A DNA stretch of 64,000 bases, from NCBI RefSeq assembly GCF_000421465.1, contig NZ_ATXB01000002.1, positions 212,690-276,689 of the forward strand. Direction: 5' to 3'. The notes under the pieces are model-generated. The model was not told the origin of the DNA, ran no database searches, and saw only the letters and a program-made list of their open reading frames with translations. The stretch comes from Methylohalobius crimeensis 10Ki (GTDB taxonomy: Bacteria > Pseudomonadota > Gammaproteobacteria > Methylococcales > Methylothermaceae). Every line of letters begins with the position of its first letter. The stretch's first letter is position 1. A program made the translations under genes and the position numbers. Shown here piece by piece: positions 46,974-56,907 of the stretch.

Positions 46974-47459
46974 TCAGTCTAGCGGATAGATGCCGCGTTC
47001 CACTTCACGATGGAAGGTCGAATAAGGCCAATCCATCACCCGCTTGACGTACCCATGTTTCACCGGGTTGTAGTGGATGTAATCCTCATGCCGCCCGTAA
47101 TCCCGCTCGTTGCGGATCAGGTGTTCCCAATAGCGGCGTTGCCAGATACCGCGTTCGCCTTTTGTCATCCGGCTTTGGTTACGCTGCTCACCTGCCGGTA
47201 TCCGTCGCGAAAATCCTGTCTTGATCAACATCCACCGCGTGGGATGGTCGCAATCGCCCTCTGGCAGCGTCCACACAACGTGGAGGTGGTCGGGCAGGAT
47301 CACCATAGCGTCGATATGGAAGGGATGCCTCGATTTGACCTCCCGTAATACATTTCGAAGTACGTCCACATGATCCACCAGCAAGGTTCGTTTCCGTTCG
47401 GCCAGATTGACAGTAAAGAAGTACGTCCCACCCGCCACATCCGCCCGCCGATAACGCAT
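46974..47459 (-). CDS. REP-associated tyrosine transposase (RAYT)
   Basis: 161 aa Y1_Tnp (IS200/IS605-like) protein: FFTVNLAERKRTLLVDHVDV, the HUH motif in ILPDHLHVVWTLPEG (about residue 56), IWQRRYWEHLIRNERDYGRH and catalytic Tyr in DYIHYNPVKHGY (about 132). RAYTs nick single-stranded REP palindromes and spread them. REP copies lie on both sides (46891, 47496, 47617), so enzyme and substrate occur together. Full length and intact. Confidence 0.93.
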   Translation of the reverse strand: MRYRRADVAGGTYFFTVNLAERKRTLLVDHVDVLRNVLREVKSRHPFHIDAMVILPDHLHVVWTLPEGDCDHPTRWMLIKTGFSRRIPAGEQRNQSRMTKGERGIWQRRYWEHLIRNERDYGRHEDYIHYNPVKHGYVKRVMDWPYSTFHREVERGIYPLD

Positions 47460-47495
47460 CGTTCGCCATTCCCATCGTTTACGTCACATCAAACC

Positions 47496-47524
47496 GTAGG
47501 TTGGGGTGACGAAGGAACCCCAAC
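47496..47524. repeat. REP palindrome 2
   Basis: gtaggttggggt-gacgaagga-accccaac, 36 bp upstream of the RAYT start. With copy 3 (opposite orientation) it forms a BIME-like inverted pair about 90 bp apart. Confidence 0.8.
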
Positions 47525-47616
47525 AATTCGGCTAGACCATCGCGCAATGGGTTCGAATCAACCGACATCAGGCACACGGGTTTGTGTCGCCATATCGTGA
47601 TGCCACCCCCGTCTCC

Positions 47617-47650
47617 GTTGGGGTTCGTGCCTCACCCCAACCTACGCGGG
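47617..47650. repeat. REP palindrome 3 (inverted)
   Basis: gttggggttcgtgcctcaccccaacctacg, reverse orientation relative to copy 2, 58 bp from the end of the TcB-TcC gene. Confidence 0.8.
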
Positions 47651-47707
47651 CTCTTCATGGTACTTGACGAACATAACAGTATCTACGCAATGAGCTGTCC
47701 CCTATTG

Positions 47708-50700
47708 CTAATCTGAGAGAACCGTGGTCTGTCCCCTATTACTCCTAAGCCAATTTTGCCATTGCTCCTCGGTAAAACCGTAGTTGTTTGACTCGTTGAT
47801 GGCTCTTACGGCGACCTCGAACTGTTCATCAGATATTTGTTGTCTCACCAACACGTAACTATCGCCTTCTCTTCTCGCGACAAAAAGTCCAAATTCTTTG
47901 AAGAAATAAAGAACAGCCAGCGCGACGTCCCGGGCAGGCATATCTTCCAGAGACCTCCCAATCAGCCGACCATAGAAGTTGTTTCTCAGATCAGCTTGTG
48001 TATCTGCTTCATACAACCGCTCGAAACGACTTTCCTGCGAAAGCGCCGCCCCCCCTTCGTGAGCATTACCAACTTCGCGCGCAAATTCAGCCCCAAACTC
48101 CTTCGTAATAAGCGCCTGCCACAAGGCATGTCGAAATGCGTTAACTTGTGATGCGTCACCGCTTCTGTCTCTTGTGTCAATTTGAGTCAGTAAGCCTTGG
48201 TGTGGGTCACTGTTTCTTTGCCCACGATAAGTATTCGCTGAGAATCGCGCCGCGACAGTAGAAATGTTGATATCCCCTTGACCTGTTGTTGGCTCACCAA
48301 CTCTTCCGCTTTCAATTGGTCTCCGTAGATATAGCCTCAAATGAAGCGTCTCTCTGTCTTCGACATTCGAAATCCGCTGCAGCGTCCTGGGAGGAGAGAC
48401 TTCACCTATCCACTGGATGCGCGAAACCAGAGCTTCTGACAGGCCGTTAGAATCAGCAAGTCCCTCATTAGGTGCAGGAATCTGGGGCGCTAGGGGCATC
48501 GGTATTTCGTAACTATTTTCGACACCGCCCGGTAAAGGTAATCTGCGCGGCTGTGCTCCATCTAGATCAACCCAATTAATGGGATTGCCGACAAAGACGA
48601 CGTAGTAATTTATTCCGGCCTTTATCCCTTTTGGGTCGGCGTTACACCACGCTCCAATCGCAGGCGCGTAATACCGCGCTGTGTGATAACTCAATCCCGT
48701 CTCCTCATCCCGCTCCATTCCCGTATAGCGATACCGTTTCGCCGTCGCGCGCACGCCCCGTCCCCGCGCCTGATAGGCCGTCGTACCGTAGGGGTGATAT
48801 TCTTCATAGGAAATGATCGCTGCATCAGCATCCAACTCCAGTACCACCGAGCCCAGATGATTACCGTATTGGTAACGGAACAGGGTGCCGGTCCCAAGGC
48901 TGGTGTTATCGGTCGTCAGGACATCGTCCACCAGCAGCAGTCGCTGATCATCGACGAAGAGATGATGGGTCTCGATTTCCTCCACCAGGCTGCCGCCAAC
49001 CCACCGGCGATATAGCTCTATACCGCCTAGATAGAGCCGCTCTTCCACCGTACTGCCATTGCGCTTACGCTTACGGGTGCGCTGTTTGCCGGCGTCGTAG
49101 TTGTACCAGGCCTGTCCGCCGCCTCCCATATTCACGTGGTGGATCATGTCGCGGTAATCCCACCGCAGGCGGTATTCATCCGGAGTCCGGTTGAGATTCA
49201 GCATGCTGCCGTGAATGTCATAGTCGTAGCGCACCGAGAGGCTGGGGGCTGCAACGTAGTTCGGCGGACAGTCGTCTTCGGGCGATGGCAGGTCGGACGG
49301 TCTGCCGGTTGCCAGCACACGGTTGCTGTCCAGCGCGTACTGATAGCAGCGCTTCCAGCGCAGCACGTGCCCTCCGCTGTGGGACAAGCTCAAGATATTG
49401 CCCACCGGATCGTATTCGTAGCGCTCGGTATAAGGCTGCAATGCTTCCGGGCTGTTAGGGAATGGAATGCCGATCACCGGCTCAAAGTCACGTCCGTCGC
49501 GCTGAATATTATTCTGTGCCGCATGCTCCCGCCCGTCCGCGCGGATCAGCCGATACAGCGCATCGTACTCATACCGGCAATGCGGCTCGACCGCCGCATT
49601 GGCGAAATAAACGGTCTGCTGTGCGTCGTCCCGGATACCGGTGATGTTGCCCACCGGGTCGTAGGTGTAGTGCAGATCCTGAAGCAGGGCTAAATCTGTG
49701 CGGGGGATTGTACGCAAACCGATCAGGCGAAAGGTTTCCCGGTCGTAGTCATAGGTTGTCGTGGTGCCGTTGCCGAACTCGATAAACTCACGCTGGCATT
49801 TCGCATTATAGGCAATGCTTACGATCGCGTTGGTCGGCACGCCTCGTACCGAAAGCGTTTCGCCGGCCAGCAGGCCGCGTTGGTTGTAGCGCGGCCTATA
49901 AACCGCGGGGGTTCGCTCCTCCAGATGCCAGTTCTCCTGCCGCGTCATTCGGTTGAGGGCGTCGTATTCGGTTCGTTGGGTAAACATTTCCCCTTCCAGA
50001 CCGGCGTCTGAGAAATCTTCCGGCCAGTCGATCACCGGGGCGTTGTAGGCAGTGGCCAGCCTGCGCTTGACCTCCAGCAGATTGCCCTTGAAGTCGAAGC
50101 GCTCGTTAGTGATTCGCCCGCTCGGGTCATAGTGGTGGTACACCTGCCCGCGTAGGTTGCGTTCCTGCGCCTCCGGGGTCTCATGCGCAGGTCTTACCGG
50201 GAACAATCCAGCCTTGTCACCGTACACGAATCGTTCGACCACCTGCCAGGTGCCATCATTGATACGCAGCCGGTGTTCACGCGGGCGGCGGAGAGCATCG
50301 TAGGTCGTGTGAAAAATTCGATTCTCGAGCAGTCTTTCACCGTCACGGGTGATGCGATCGTTGAGATCCCAGGCATAGAATGGGTTGCCGGCGGCGTCGT
50401 TGAGCATCCAGCGGTCTCCGCCGTCCATGCTGTGCTGGAAGAGCAGGTTGCCGGCGATGTCGTAGCAAGGGACGGAACCGGATGGTATGTCCTCATTGGA
50501 TTCCGCCGACCACATGGTCGGCTTCTGGGGCGTGATGTACTGCATGACCAAATTGCCACGCGCGTCGCGTATCCACAGCGGCTTGCCTTCGGCATCGAGC
50601 TTGGTGAAGGTGACATATTTTTCGTCACGCAATGCGCCTGATCCGTCTTTGACACGGTTATGGGCAACGCTGACGACCTCGCGGCCAAGGCTGTCGAGAT

Positions 50701-53700
50701 ACACCGATGCGGGCGTATCAGCATGTTCGGCCGCCAGCCGTGCGGCACGCTGATTCTCGGCGGTGCCGTAGTCTGCAAAATCCCTATGAGCCGGATCGGT
50801 ACGGCGCAAGTACCAGTCGTTTCCAGCCTCGAGCACCGTATCGTTCGGGTCGTAGCTCGTGACGTGCCACGGCGAGAATTCCACGCGGCTGAAGCTGCCG
50901 TCCGGCAGTTCGGTGCGCACCAGCCGGCCGGGGGCATCGTAGTACATGATGGGCGTTACGCCTTGTTCATGCGGGTCCTCGAATCGGTGGTTGGGTTGGC
51001 CAAATTCGTCAACACTGAAATACGGCTCGTACTGCTTGACCGGCTTGCCCTTGTTGTTGAGCACGGTCTTGCCGTTTGCAATCCAGCGCAGCGGACCGCC
51101 GGCGGTCTCGGGTTCCGCTTGTACCTTCTTGACCAGTACATTGCCGCCGCCGTCGGAATATTCGAACGCCGCCTGGATATCGGAGCGCTCGCCTGACGGG
51201 AGATCCGCCACATGGCGCTCACGCAGGATGGCGGCGGCGCAGGCGGGATGCGCCCCCCACGCAACGACATTGCCGGTGTCATCAACCTCTTCTCCGAAGT
51301 AGTAGACATGCCGCGCGGTGGCGCTGCCGAGCCAGCGGCGGGCTTCATCCTCGTCATAGGTGTCGGTGAAGAAGCGGAAGCGGTCGGTCGGCGCGGGATC
51401 GAGCATCTCGGGGGCGAGATCTTCGAGATGATCGCCTTCGGCGCCCTTGCCCTCGATAGCCATCGCCGCCGGCAGGCCGAGGATGTCGAACGCGACTTCC
51501 GAGAGATTGTTGTTGATGTCCCGCATTGCCCGGGGAGCGAGTATCCGATAGTCGAATGCCTCGACCGCGACGGAGTTCCCCACCGGATCGGTACTCGACC
51601 GAATGAACAGGTCGTGGTCGTCGTAATCGAGGATGGTGGTATGTCCGAAGGGATCGGTGTAGCGTTCCGGCAGGAAGAAATGCTCGGCGGCGTCGGGTTC
51701 AAAGCCGGCGATGCCGGAGCGGATCCAATACTGGCCGGTGGTGTCTTCCTCGGGGAAGCTCGCCGCCAGCGCGGCGCCGGCGAGATAGCCGCTGACCGAC
51801 GCGTCCCGGAGTTTGTCACGCACAGTGGTAGCGCCATCGACGATGTCTTCCAGCTTATTCCTTCCGGTCGTATCCGTGAACACCGCATCGAGCAAGGTAT
51901 CGGTAAGCGCGAGCTTGTAGGTTTCATAGGGCAGTCCAAGCCGGCCGAGATGGCCAAAATCCAGCGGACCGCCCAAGTCGTCCCGGAAAAAGAGCATCCG
52001 CACGTGTTCGATGCAGCGTTTCGCCGTGCGACCGGCGGCAATCTCGTGATAGCCGATGTCGGTCACGGCGATGCCGCTCGGCTGATACCGGTTGCTGAGC
52101 CGGTAGCCGCGCAGATCTTCGAGCGTGAAGTATCCAACAGGAGCGCCGGAGCCCGGCGCGATCCCTGTCAGCTCATAGGTCTTGACCTCGCAGGGTACGC
52201 GCAGGCGATAGTCATCCGGCGTGTCGATGTCCTTCGTGTAGCGGGTTTCGGTATAGGCGAGATGGCGTTCGGACTGCACTGCGCGGATGCGGGTCAAGGC
52301 ATCGGATGGCAGTGTCGAATCTTCGTGATCACGCTGCCGCGGATAGGACACCGCAACCGCTTGGAGCACGTTGCCGTACTCGTCGACGTTGAGATTCAGC
52401 GTATGCGCGATGCGCGGGTCCGGCGTGAGCGTTCCCGGTCGCAGGTCGAGCTCGTAGTGATAGGTGATGGCTTCGCTCTCGGTGACGAGAAAGACCGCGT
52501 GTGGGTTCATCGCCCGCGGCTGCAGCATACGGATGTGGCAGTTATGGTAGGCGGTCGTGAAGAGCTTGACCGGCCGCTCTTCGCCGCGCTCCAGCGCATC
52601 GACATCCAGCTCGTAGACTTCCTGGCGCAGCATCATGCCCTTGCAGGCGCGCAGGGCCTGACGCAGTTCTTCGCCGCTGAGATCACCTGGATGCAGGTCG
52701 GGTTCGGGCAAGCTGTCCTCGCGGAACGCGCCGAGCACGTTTGTCTCGGCTGGATTAAGCGCCTCGAACCAGGTGGGGAAGTATTCGGCGTGGTATTGCG
52801 AGAGGATGTGCTCGCGGTCTAGGAAGGCACCGGTATGGAACCACGTGATGGTCTTGACCGGCGGCTGATAAAGCGTTTTGTCATCGGTGATGTAGGGGCT
52901 CCCCGCATTGCCTTCGGCGAATTCGCCGAAGGACTCCGCATCGATCTGATCCACTCGGCCGAAGCCGCGGAACTCGCGCTCGATCCCGTCGAAATAGCCG
53001 TGGTGGTAGCTGTAGGTGGTGGCGAAACGCGTGCCGCGCCATTTGTCTTTCACGATTACCTTCTCGACCACATGCACCGGAAACGGCAGGCGGGTGATCC
53101 AGGGTTTACCGGCGAGCTTGTCGGCGAGATAGAACTTGGTCGAGGGGGCGTACTGGACTTCGGTCTCGGCGCCTAGGTTGTTCCTGGTCTTGATCAGCAG
53201 GTGCGGCTTCTTGCCACCCATCAGATTCACGTAGCGCATTGGTCGGCCGGCATCGCCCGGCAATGGCGAACACCACACTAGGCAGGCGGTGCCGTTGCCC
53301 AGCAGATCGGTGGCGGCGATCGAGACCAGCTCGTCCACCCGCGGAAAAACGCTCAGCGCCTGCGGCTCACTCCAACTGTTGCCGGACTGGTTGAAGTAGA
53401 TCCGGACGCCGTCGCGGTGCAGATAGACGATGTCGGTGGTGCCGGTGCCGTCGATGTCGGCCAGCCGGATGCGTTTGTGATCGAACTGGTCGGGTGAGTC
53501 GAACCAGGGCGCCTGATCCATGGTGATCTTGGCGCCGAAGCGGCCGTAGCCCCGATTGGGCCAGTAGCAGACCTCGCCATTGCGAATGCGCACCAGGTCG
53601 GTCAGCCCATCGCCGCTGAGGTCCGACAGATAGACCGATTGCGTGCCATCGGCAAAGACCAGGCGCGGGCCTTTCTCCTCGTCCAGGGCCTGCTGTACGC

Positions 53701-55432
53701 GGCGGGCGGGCCCGAACCCCTCCTCGGCCAGCGAGGCGTGCCAGACGAAAGCATCGTCTTCCGTGATCAGGACATCGGCATGTCCGTCTCCGTCCAGATC
53801 GACGAACCTGAGGTTGGGATCGCGCATGTCGCGGGTGAGCCGGGCGGTGAAGGCACGGAACGGCTGCCAGCCCTCCCCGCCATCGTGTTCATACAGGCCC
53901 GGTGTCGGCCCCTCGAGCATCACCAAATCGGGCTGCCCATCGCCGGCCAGATCCATGAACCGAGCGCCGTCCGCGAGGCCGAGGTTCGGATTGAGCGCAA
54001 CCCGTTCCGATGGCGCGAACTCGGCTTCGCCTCCGTTGATGGGGCTCAGATTGCGTTTATAGAACCAGGCACCGGCCTGTTCGGTAAGGATGCCGGGTAT
54101 GCCCTCGCCATGCAGGTCAGTCCATTGGTAGGCTGCGCCGTCAACACCGATGGGGAGGTTTTCCAGACTCGTCTCGTCCACTTCTTCCACCGTGTCCTGC
54201 ACGATGGGCTGGCTGTACTCGAACTCGACCGGGGGGAGACTACGCTTCAGGTAGCCGCTGCCGCGACGCTTGTAACCGAACTGCGAGACGGCGCGCAGGA
54301 ATGTGTAGACGGGGTTGCGGGCGCTGTCGGGGTCCTCCTCGTGCGAATACGTGAAATCCATGGAGCGCACCAGGCAATTTTCGCCAACGCCCTCCTCGCC
54401 GGGGAAATGATGGAACATCAGCACCCGCTGGCAGAGGCGGGTCGTGCGCACCTCGAAACCGGAGCGGTAAGACGAGAACGGATCTTCGCGGAAATCCCAT
54501 TCGCCCGAGTCTTCGGGCGTCGGCACCTCAGGGTCGTGCTCGCCGTAGTCGAAGACCACCTCGAACATCCAGCCGGCATTTTGGATTTGGGCGTCAGTTA
54601 AAAATCTCGGGCGACGCCCTCGGGCATCTAGTAAAGTTTCTCGGTTGCCGTAGCGGATGCATTTGATGTAGCGGTTGGTTTTGCGGCGTTGATCGTGACG
54701 GTCACCGCGATTACGCTCGTGAATCCGGGTAAGATCCACACCCGCTCCGTCGTCTTCCTTATACTGGTAAATGACGGCATTGCCCTTGTCGTCGCGCGTC
54801 TCGCAGATCAGCCAGCTAAAGATACGGCTCGGGTCTTCAGGATCGGCGATACGCGAGTTGGGTTCTTTGCCGTAAACGGTGAGAGTATTGTCTTTAGTAA
54901 TGGAGCGCCAATGCACATCGCCGGGATCGGCGATGTTTGTCCACCGCTCGATACGTGCGAACAGCCCTTCTATGCGCGGGCGGTAACGATGGATGCGATA
55001 CTCGATGCCTTCGATGTTGCGCGTACCGCTCCAGCGTGCACCGTCATCGGCCAGTACCGGCACAAGGTCTTCGGCGCCGGAGAGGATGAAGACATCCGAT
55101 TCGTCGGTATCGCGATAGTGAGGGAGGCCTTTGTCCGTCTTGCGAGTAATCGAAGGGAGCGACAGATTCCAACCGAACCCGAATGTCCCGTTGCCACCGC
55201 CCGAGTCATAGGAAAGAGATAACCGTGGTCCGAAACCCGAACGGCCAGGGCTGGTAGCGATGGGCACCGTTAAGGACCCTGTGCCGGTAACAGGATTGGC
55301 GGCGAACTTCTCGCCGATCCCCCGGATGGCACCGCCGCCTTTGGGAAGAGAAATCGAAGGCGCAGAGACGGTCTGCCCCGCTTCGTCGCGCGTCTGGGGC
55401 TGCTTTCCAGATGAGATGGTTCGATCTTCCAT
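47708..55432 (-). CDS. fused TcB-TcC Tc toxin component with RHS core and variable C-terminal domain
   Basis: 2574 aa, ATG preceded by AGGTGG. Order: SpvB domain (about 20-290, ISLPKGGGAIRGIGEKFAAN), FG-GAP/VCBS-type propeller repeats (about 440-700, LVFADGTQSVYLSDLSGDGL), TcdB middle domains (about 690-1060), YD/RHS repeats (about 1450-2230), RHS-associated core (2232-2292, RYRYTGMERDEETGLSYHTA) and a C-terminal module of about 280 aa. The beta-propeller docks on TcA and the RHS cocoon encloses the C-terminal toxin. The C-terminal module has NAFRHALWQAL, GNAHEGG and ADLRNNFYGR, a pattern seen in RHS-type tip domains of unknown activity (DUF6973-like). The last nine residues come from a repeat. 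Confidence 0.9.
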   Translation of the reverse strand: MEDRTISSGKQPQTRDEAGQTVSAPSISLPKGGGAIRGIGEKFAANPVTGTGSLTVPIATSPGRSGFGPRLSLSYDSGGGNGTFGFGWNLSLPSITRKTDKGLPHYRDTDESDVFILSGAEDLVPVLADDGARWSGTRNIEGIEYRIHRYRPRIEGLFARIERWTNIADPGDVHWRSITKDNTLTVYGKEPNSRIADPEDPSRIFSWLICETRDDKGNAVIYQYKEDDGAGVDLTRIHERNRGDRHDQRRKTNRYIKCIRYGNRETLLDARGRRPRFLTDAQIQNAGWMFEVVFDYGEHDPEVPTPEDSGEWDFREDPFSSYRSGFEVRTTRLCQRVLMFHHFPGEEGVGENCLVRSMDFTYSHEEDPDSARNPVYTFLRAVSQFGYKRRGSGYLKRSLPPVEFEYSQPIVQDTVEEVDETSLENLPIGVDGAAYQWTDLHGEGIPGILTEQAGAWFYKRNLSPINGGEAEFAPSERVALNPNLGLADGARFMDLAGDGQPDLVMLEGPTPGLYEHDGGEGWQPFRAFTARLTRDMRDPNLRFVDLDGDGHADVLITEDDAFVWHASLAEEGFGPARRVQQALDEEKGPRLVFADGTQSVYLSDLSGDGLTDLVRIRNGEVCYWPNRGYGRFGAKITMDQAPWFDSPDQFDHKRIRLADIDGTGTTDIVYLHRDGVRIYFNQSGNSWSEPQALSVFPRVDELVSIAATDLLGNGTACLVWCSPLPGDAGRPMRYVNLMGGKKPHLLIKTRNNLGAETEVQYAPSTKFYLADKLAGKPWITRLPFPVHVVEKVIVKDKWRGTRFATTYSYHHGYFDGIEREFRGFGRVDQIDAESFGEFAEGNAGSPYITDDKTLYQPPVKTITWFHTGAFLDREHILSQYHAEYFPTWFEALNPAETNVLGAFREDSLPEPDLHPGDLSGEELRQALRACKGMMLRQEVYELDVDALERGEERPVKLFTTAYHNCHIRMLQPRAMNPHAVFLVTESEAITYHYELDLRPGTLTPDPRIAHTLNLNVDEYGNVLQAVAVSYPRQRDHEDSTLPSDALTRIRAVQSERHLAYTETRYTKDIDTPDDYRLRVPCEVKTYELTGIAPGSGAPVGYFTLEDLRGYRLSNRYQPSGIAVTDIGYHEIAAGRTAKRCIEHVRMLFFRDDLGGPLDFGHLGRLGLPYETYKLALTDTLLDAVFTDTTGRNKLEDIVDGATTVRDKLRDASVSGYLAGAALAASFPEEDTTGQYWIRSGIAGFEPDAAEHFFLPERYTDPFGHTTILDYDDHDLFIRSSTDPVGNSVAVEAFDYRILAPRAMRDINNNLSEVAFDILGLPAAMAIEGKGAEGDHLEDLAPEMLDPAPTDRFRFFTDTYDEDEARRWLGSATARHVYYFGEEVDDTGNVVAWGAHPACAAAILRERHVADLPSGERSDIQAAFEYSDGGGNVLVKKVQAEPETAGGPLRWIANGKTVLNNKGKPVKQYEPYFSVDEFGQPNHRFEDPHEQGVTPIMYYDAPGRLVRTELPDGSFSRVEFSPWHVTSYDPNDTVLEAGNDWYLRRTDPAHRDFADYGTAENQRAARLAAEHADTPASVYLDSLGREVVSVAHNRVKDGSGALRDEKYVTFTKLDAEGKPLWIRDARGNLVMQYITPQKPTMWSAESNEDIPSGSVPCYDIAGNLLFQHSMDGGDRWMLNDAAGNPFYAWDLNDRITRDGERLLENRIFHTTYDALRRPREHRLRINDGTWQVVERFVYGDKAGLFPVRPAHETPEAQERNLRGQVYHHYDPSGRITNERFDFKGNLLEVKRRLATAYNAPVIDWPEDFSDAGLEGEMFTQRTEYDALNRMTRQENWHLEERTPAVYRPRYNQRGLLAGETLSVRGVPTNAIVSIAYNAKCQREFIEFGNGTTTTYDYDRETFRLIGLRTIPRTDLALLQDLHYTYDPVGNITGIRDDAQQTVYFANAAVEPHCRYEYDALYRLIRADGREHAAQNNIQRDGRDFEPVIGIPFPNSPEALQPYTERYEYDPVGNILSLSHSGGHVLRWKRCYQYALDSNRVLATGRPSDLPSPEDDCPPNYVAAPSLSVRYDYDIHGSMLNLNRTPDEYRLRWDYRDMIHHVNMGGGGQAWYNYDAGKQRTRKRKRNGSTVEERLYLGGIELYRRWVGGSLVEEIETHHLFVDDQRLLLVDDVLTTDNTSLGTGTLFRYQYGNHLGSVVLELDADAAIISYEEYHPYGTTAYQARGRGVRATAKRYRYTGMERDEETGLSYHTARYYAPAIGAWCNADPKGIKAGINYYVVFVGNPINWVDLDGAQPRRLPLPGGVENSYEIPMPLAPQIPAPNEGLADSNGLSEALVSRIQWIGEVSPPRTLQRISNVEDRETLHLRLYLRRPIESGRVGEPTTGQGDINISTVAARFSANTYRGQRNSDPHQGLLTQIDTRDRSGDASQVNAFRHALWQALITKEFGAEFAREVGNAHEGGAALSQESRFERLYEADTQADLRNNFYGRLIGRSLEDMPARDVALAVLYFFKEFGLFVARREGDSYVLVRQQISDEQFEVAVRAINESNNYGFTEEQWQNWLRSNRGQTTVLSD

Positions 55433-55669
55433 CTAACCCACCTGCCGATCCAGCCAAAAGCTTTTGTAAAACTAACACCTGACGGAGAGGTCGCGCAACA
55501 TTTTTTCTAGAACACAAAATAAAAATAAATCAAGCCCTGGGCTCAGATTTTACGCGTAGCGCTTGATATCCCTACTTACACACAAGAAGCATCCCCGAAA
55601 GCTTAATAGCTTTGGCAGCTAAAGTTCTATTAGCGGAGCATCGGAGGCTTTTTTTTCCCGGACAATCTC
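55433..55669. other. AT-rich upstream region of the TcB-TcC gene
   Basis: No gene. Locally AT-rich (55480-55620) with a small hairpin AAAGCT-TAAT-AGCTTT around 55598-55613. It probably holds the promoter of the toxin gene, but no convincing -35/-10 pair could be chosen. Confidence 0.4.
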
Positions 55670-55789
55670 GTCCACGCCGGACCGCCTTAGAGTCCGTGAG
55701 AAGTCTCAACTCGCCGCACCCTGCCCGCTTCCTGCTATCCGCCGCACGCCATCTTTATGTCTGCCGCCTCGTTTGTCAAAAAGAAGCCG
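55670..55789. repeat. dispersed ~120-bp repeat, copy 2
   Basis: Second copy of the repeat at 32514-32640, same orientation, cut off at 55790 by the end of an IS3-type element. Confidence 0.7.
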
Positions 55790-55948
55790 GTGAACCGCCC
55801 CGGTTTTGCCGGAGACTCCATGTTTTGAGAGGATGGAGTCATGAACAAGCGAATAAGATATGCGCCGGAAGTCCGAGAACGGGCGGTTCGGCTGGTATTG
55901 GATCACCAAGCGGAGCATGGTTCTCAGTGGGCAGCGCTGACTGCCTGA
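55790..55948 (+). mobile_element. IS3-family left-end fragment with truncated orfA
   Basis: Begins with TGAACCGCCCCGG, an IS3-type terminal repeat, followed by a 35-codon frame from ATG 55841: MNKRIRYAPEVRERAVRLVL, then DHQAEHGSQWAALTA. This is the helix-turn-helix start of IS3-family OrfA. It is cut off at 55946, where IS4-like sequence begins; no orfB remains. Confidence 0.75.
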
Positions 55949-55976
55949 CAAAACTCATTTTTCCATGCAAAATCAG

Positions 55977-56900
55977 TCATGTAGTGGAGTCAGGGATACA
56001 AAAGCTATATTGCCAAGGTAATTCCTCCATCCTGCGCGAACGATCCGAGGCTGTAGGAAGGGGAGCGGGATCGTCGGCGGAGGGTAACCACAACCGATCG
56101 ATAAGTGTCTTCCCGCAAGCCAGGGCATGGTGGATCCAATTCCAGCCGATACGGGCATAGCTCAATCCCCGACACCAATGCGGATCGACGGTTCTACGCT
56201 GCCCCTCGGTTACCACCGCCGTTCCTTGACAGGTCACAATCCAGGTGGCCACCGCCATCACAAAGCACAGCCGATCCAAGACCTCGGCTTGTCGTAGCCG
56301 AGAAGACGCCCATTGAAAGCCGTTGGATTTGTGATCCAGAAACCCCTCTTCGATGGCAAAGCGCTTGCCGTAATCGGCGAGGGTCATTTCATCGGTCCAT
56401 TCATCGCTCAGGATCAACCAGGGTTCCTTGGCGCCTTTTTCCCAGCCCACGGCCACGTTCACCGCTTCATGCAGCTTCCAGAGATAAACGGTGTGGTAAT
56501 AACGCACCTGGCCGGCGTCCAGGCGCCATTTCAGCGGGCGGTAACCGGCGCCGCTTCATCGCCAAGCCGGCGTATTGCGCTTCATCTGAATCCGGTGAAT
56601 CCGGCAGTGCCAATCCGGCGTCCGTTTGATCCAGCACAGCAACTGCAGATGACAAAATCCACGATCGGCCAGCAAAATCACCTCAAAACCTTTCAGGCGG
56701 GAGACACTTTGCGCCAGAACCGAGTGGTAGGCCTGAAAAGCCACGCTGGCACTGGGTTGCCGTTTCACCTTCCAGGCCACCAGAAGCGCCCGACCCCGAT
56801 ACACCAACGCCACTTGACAAAGCGGCTGGACAGCCAAGGGCTGCCCCGAAGAAGTCCTGAGCGCACCCCTTTGCTCCTCATGTACACCTACTCGAGCAAA
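55977..56900 (-). pseudogene. broken IS4-like transposase
   Basis: Two out-of-frame pieces of one transposase. The upper piece (56556-56837) has VALVYRGRALLVAWKVKRQP and VILLADRGFCHLQLL (catalytic Asp). The lower piece (to 55977) has GYRPLKWRLDAGQVRYYHTV, LSDEWTDEMTLADYGKRFAI and EEGFLDHKSNGFQWASSRLR with the catalytic Glu. The frame breaks near 56560, and the N-terminus is lost at the IS630 boundary. Not functional. Confidence 0.78.
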
Positions 56901-56907
56901 AAACTAT

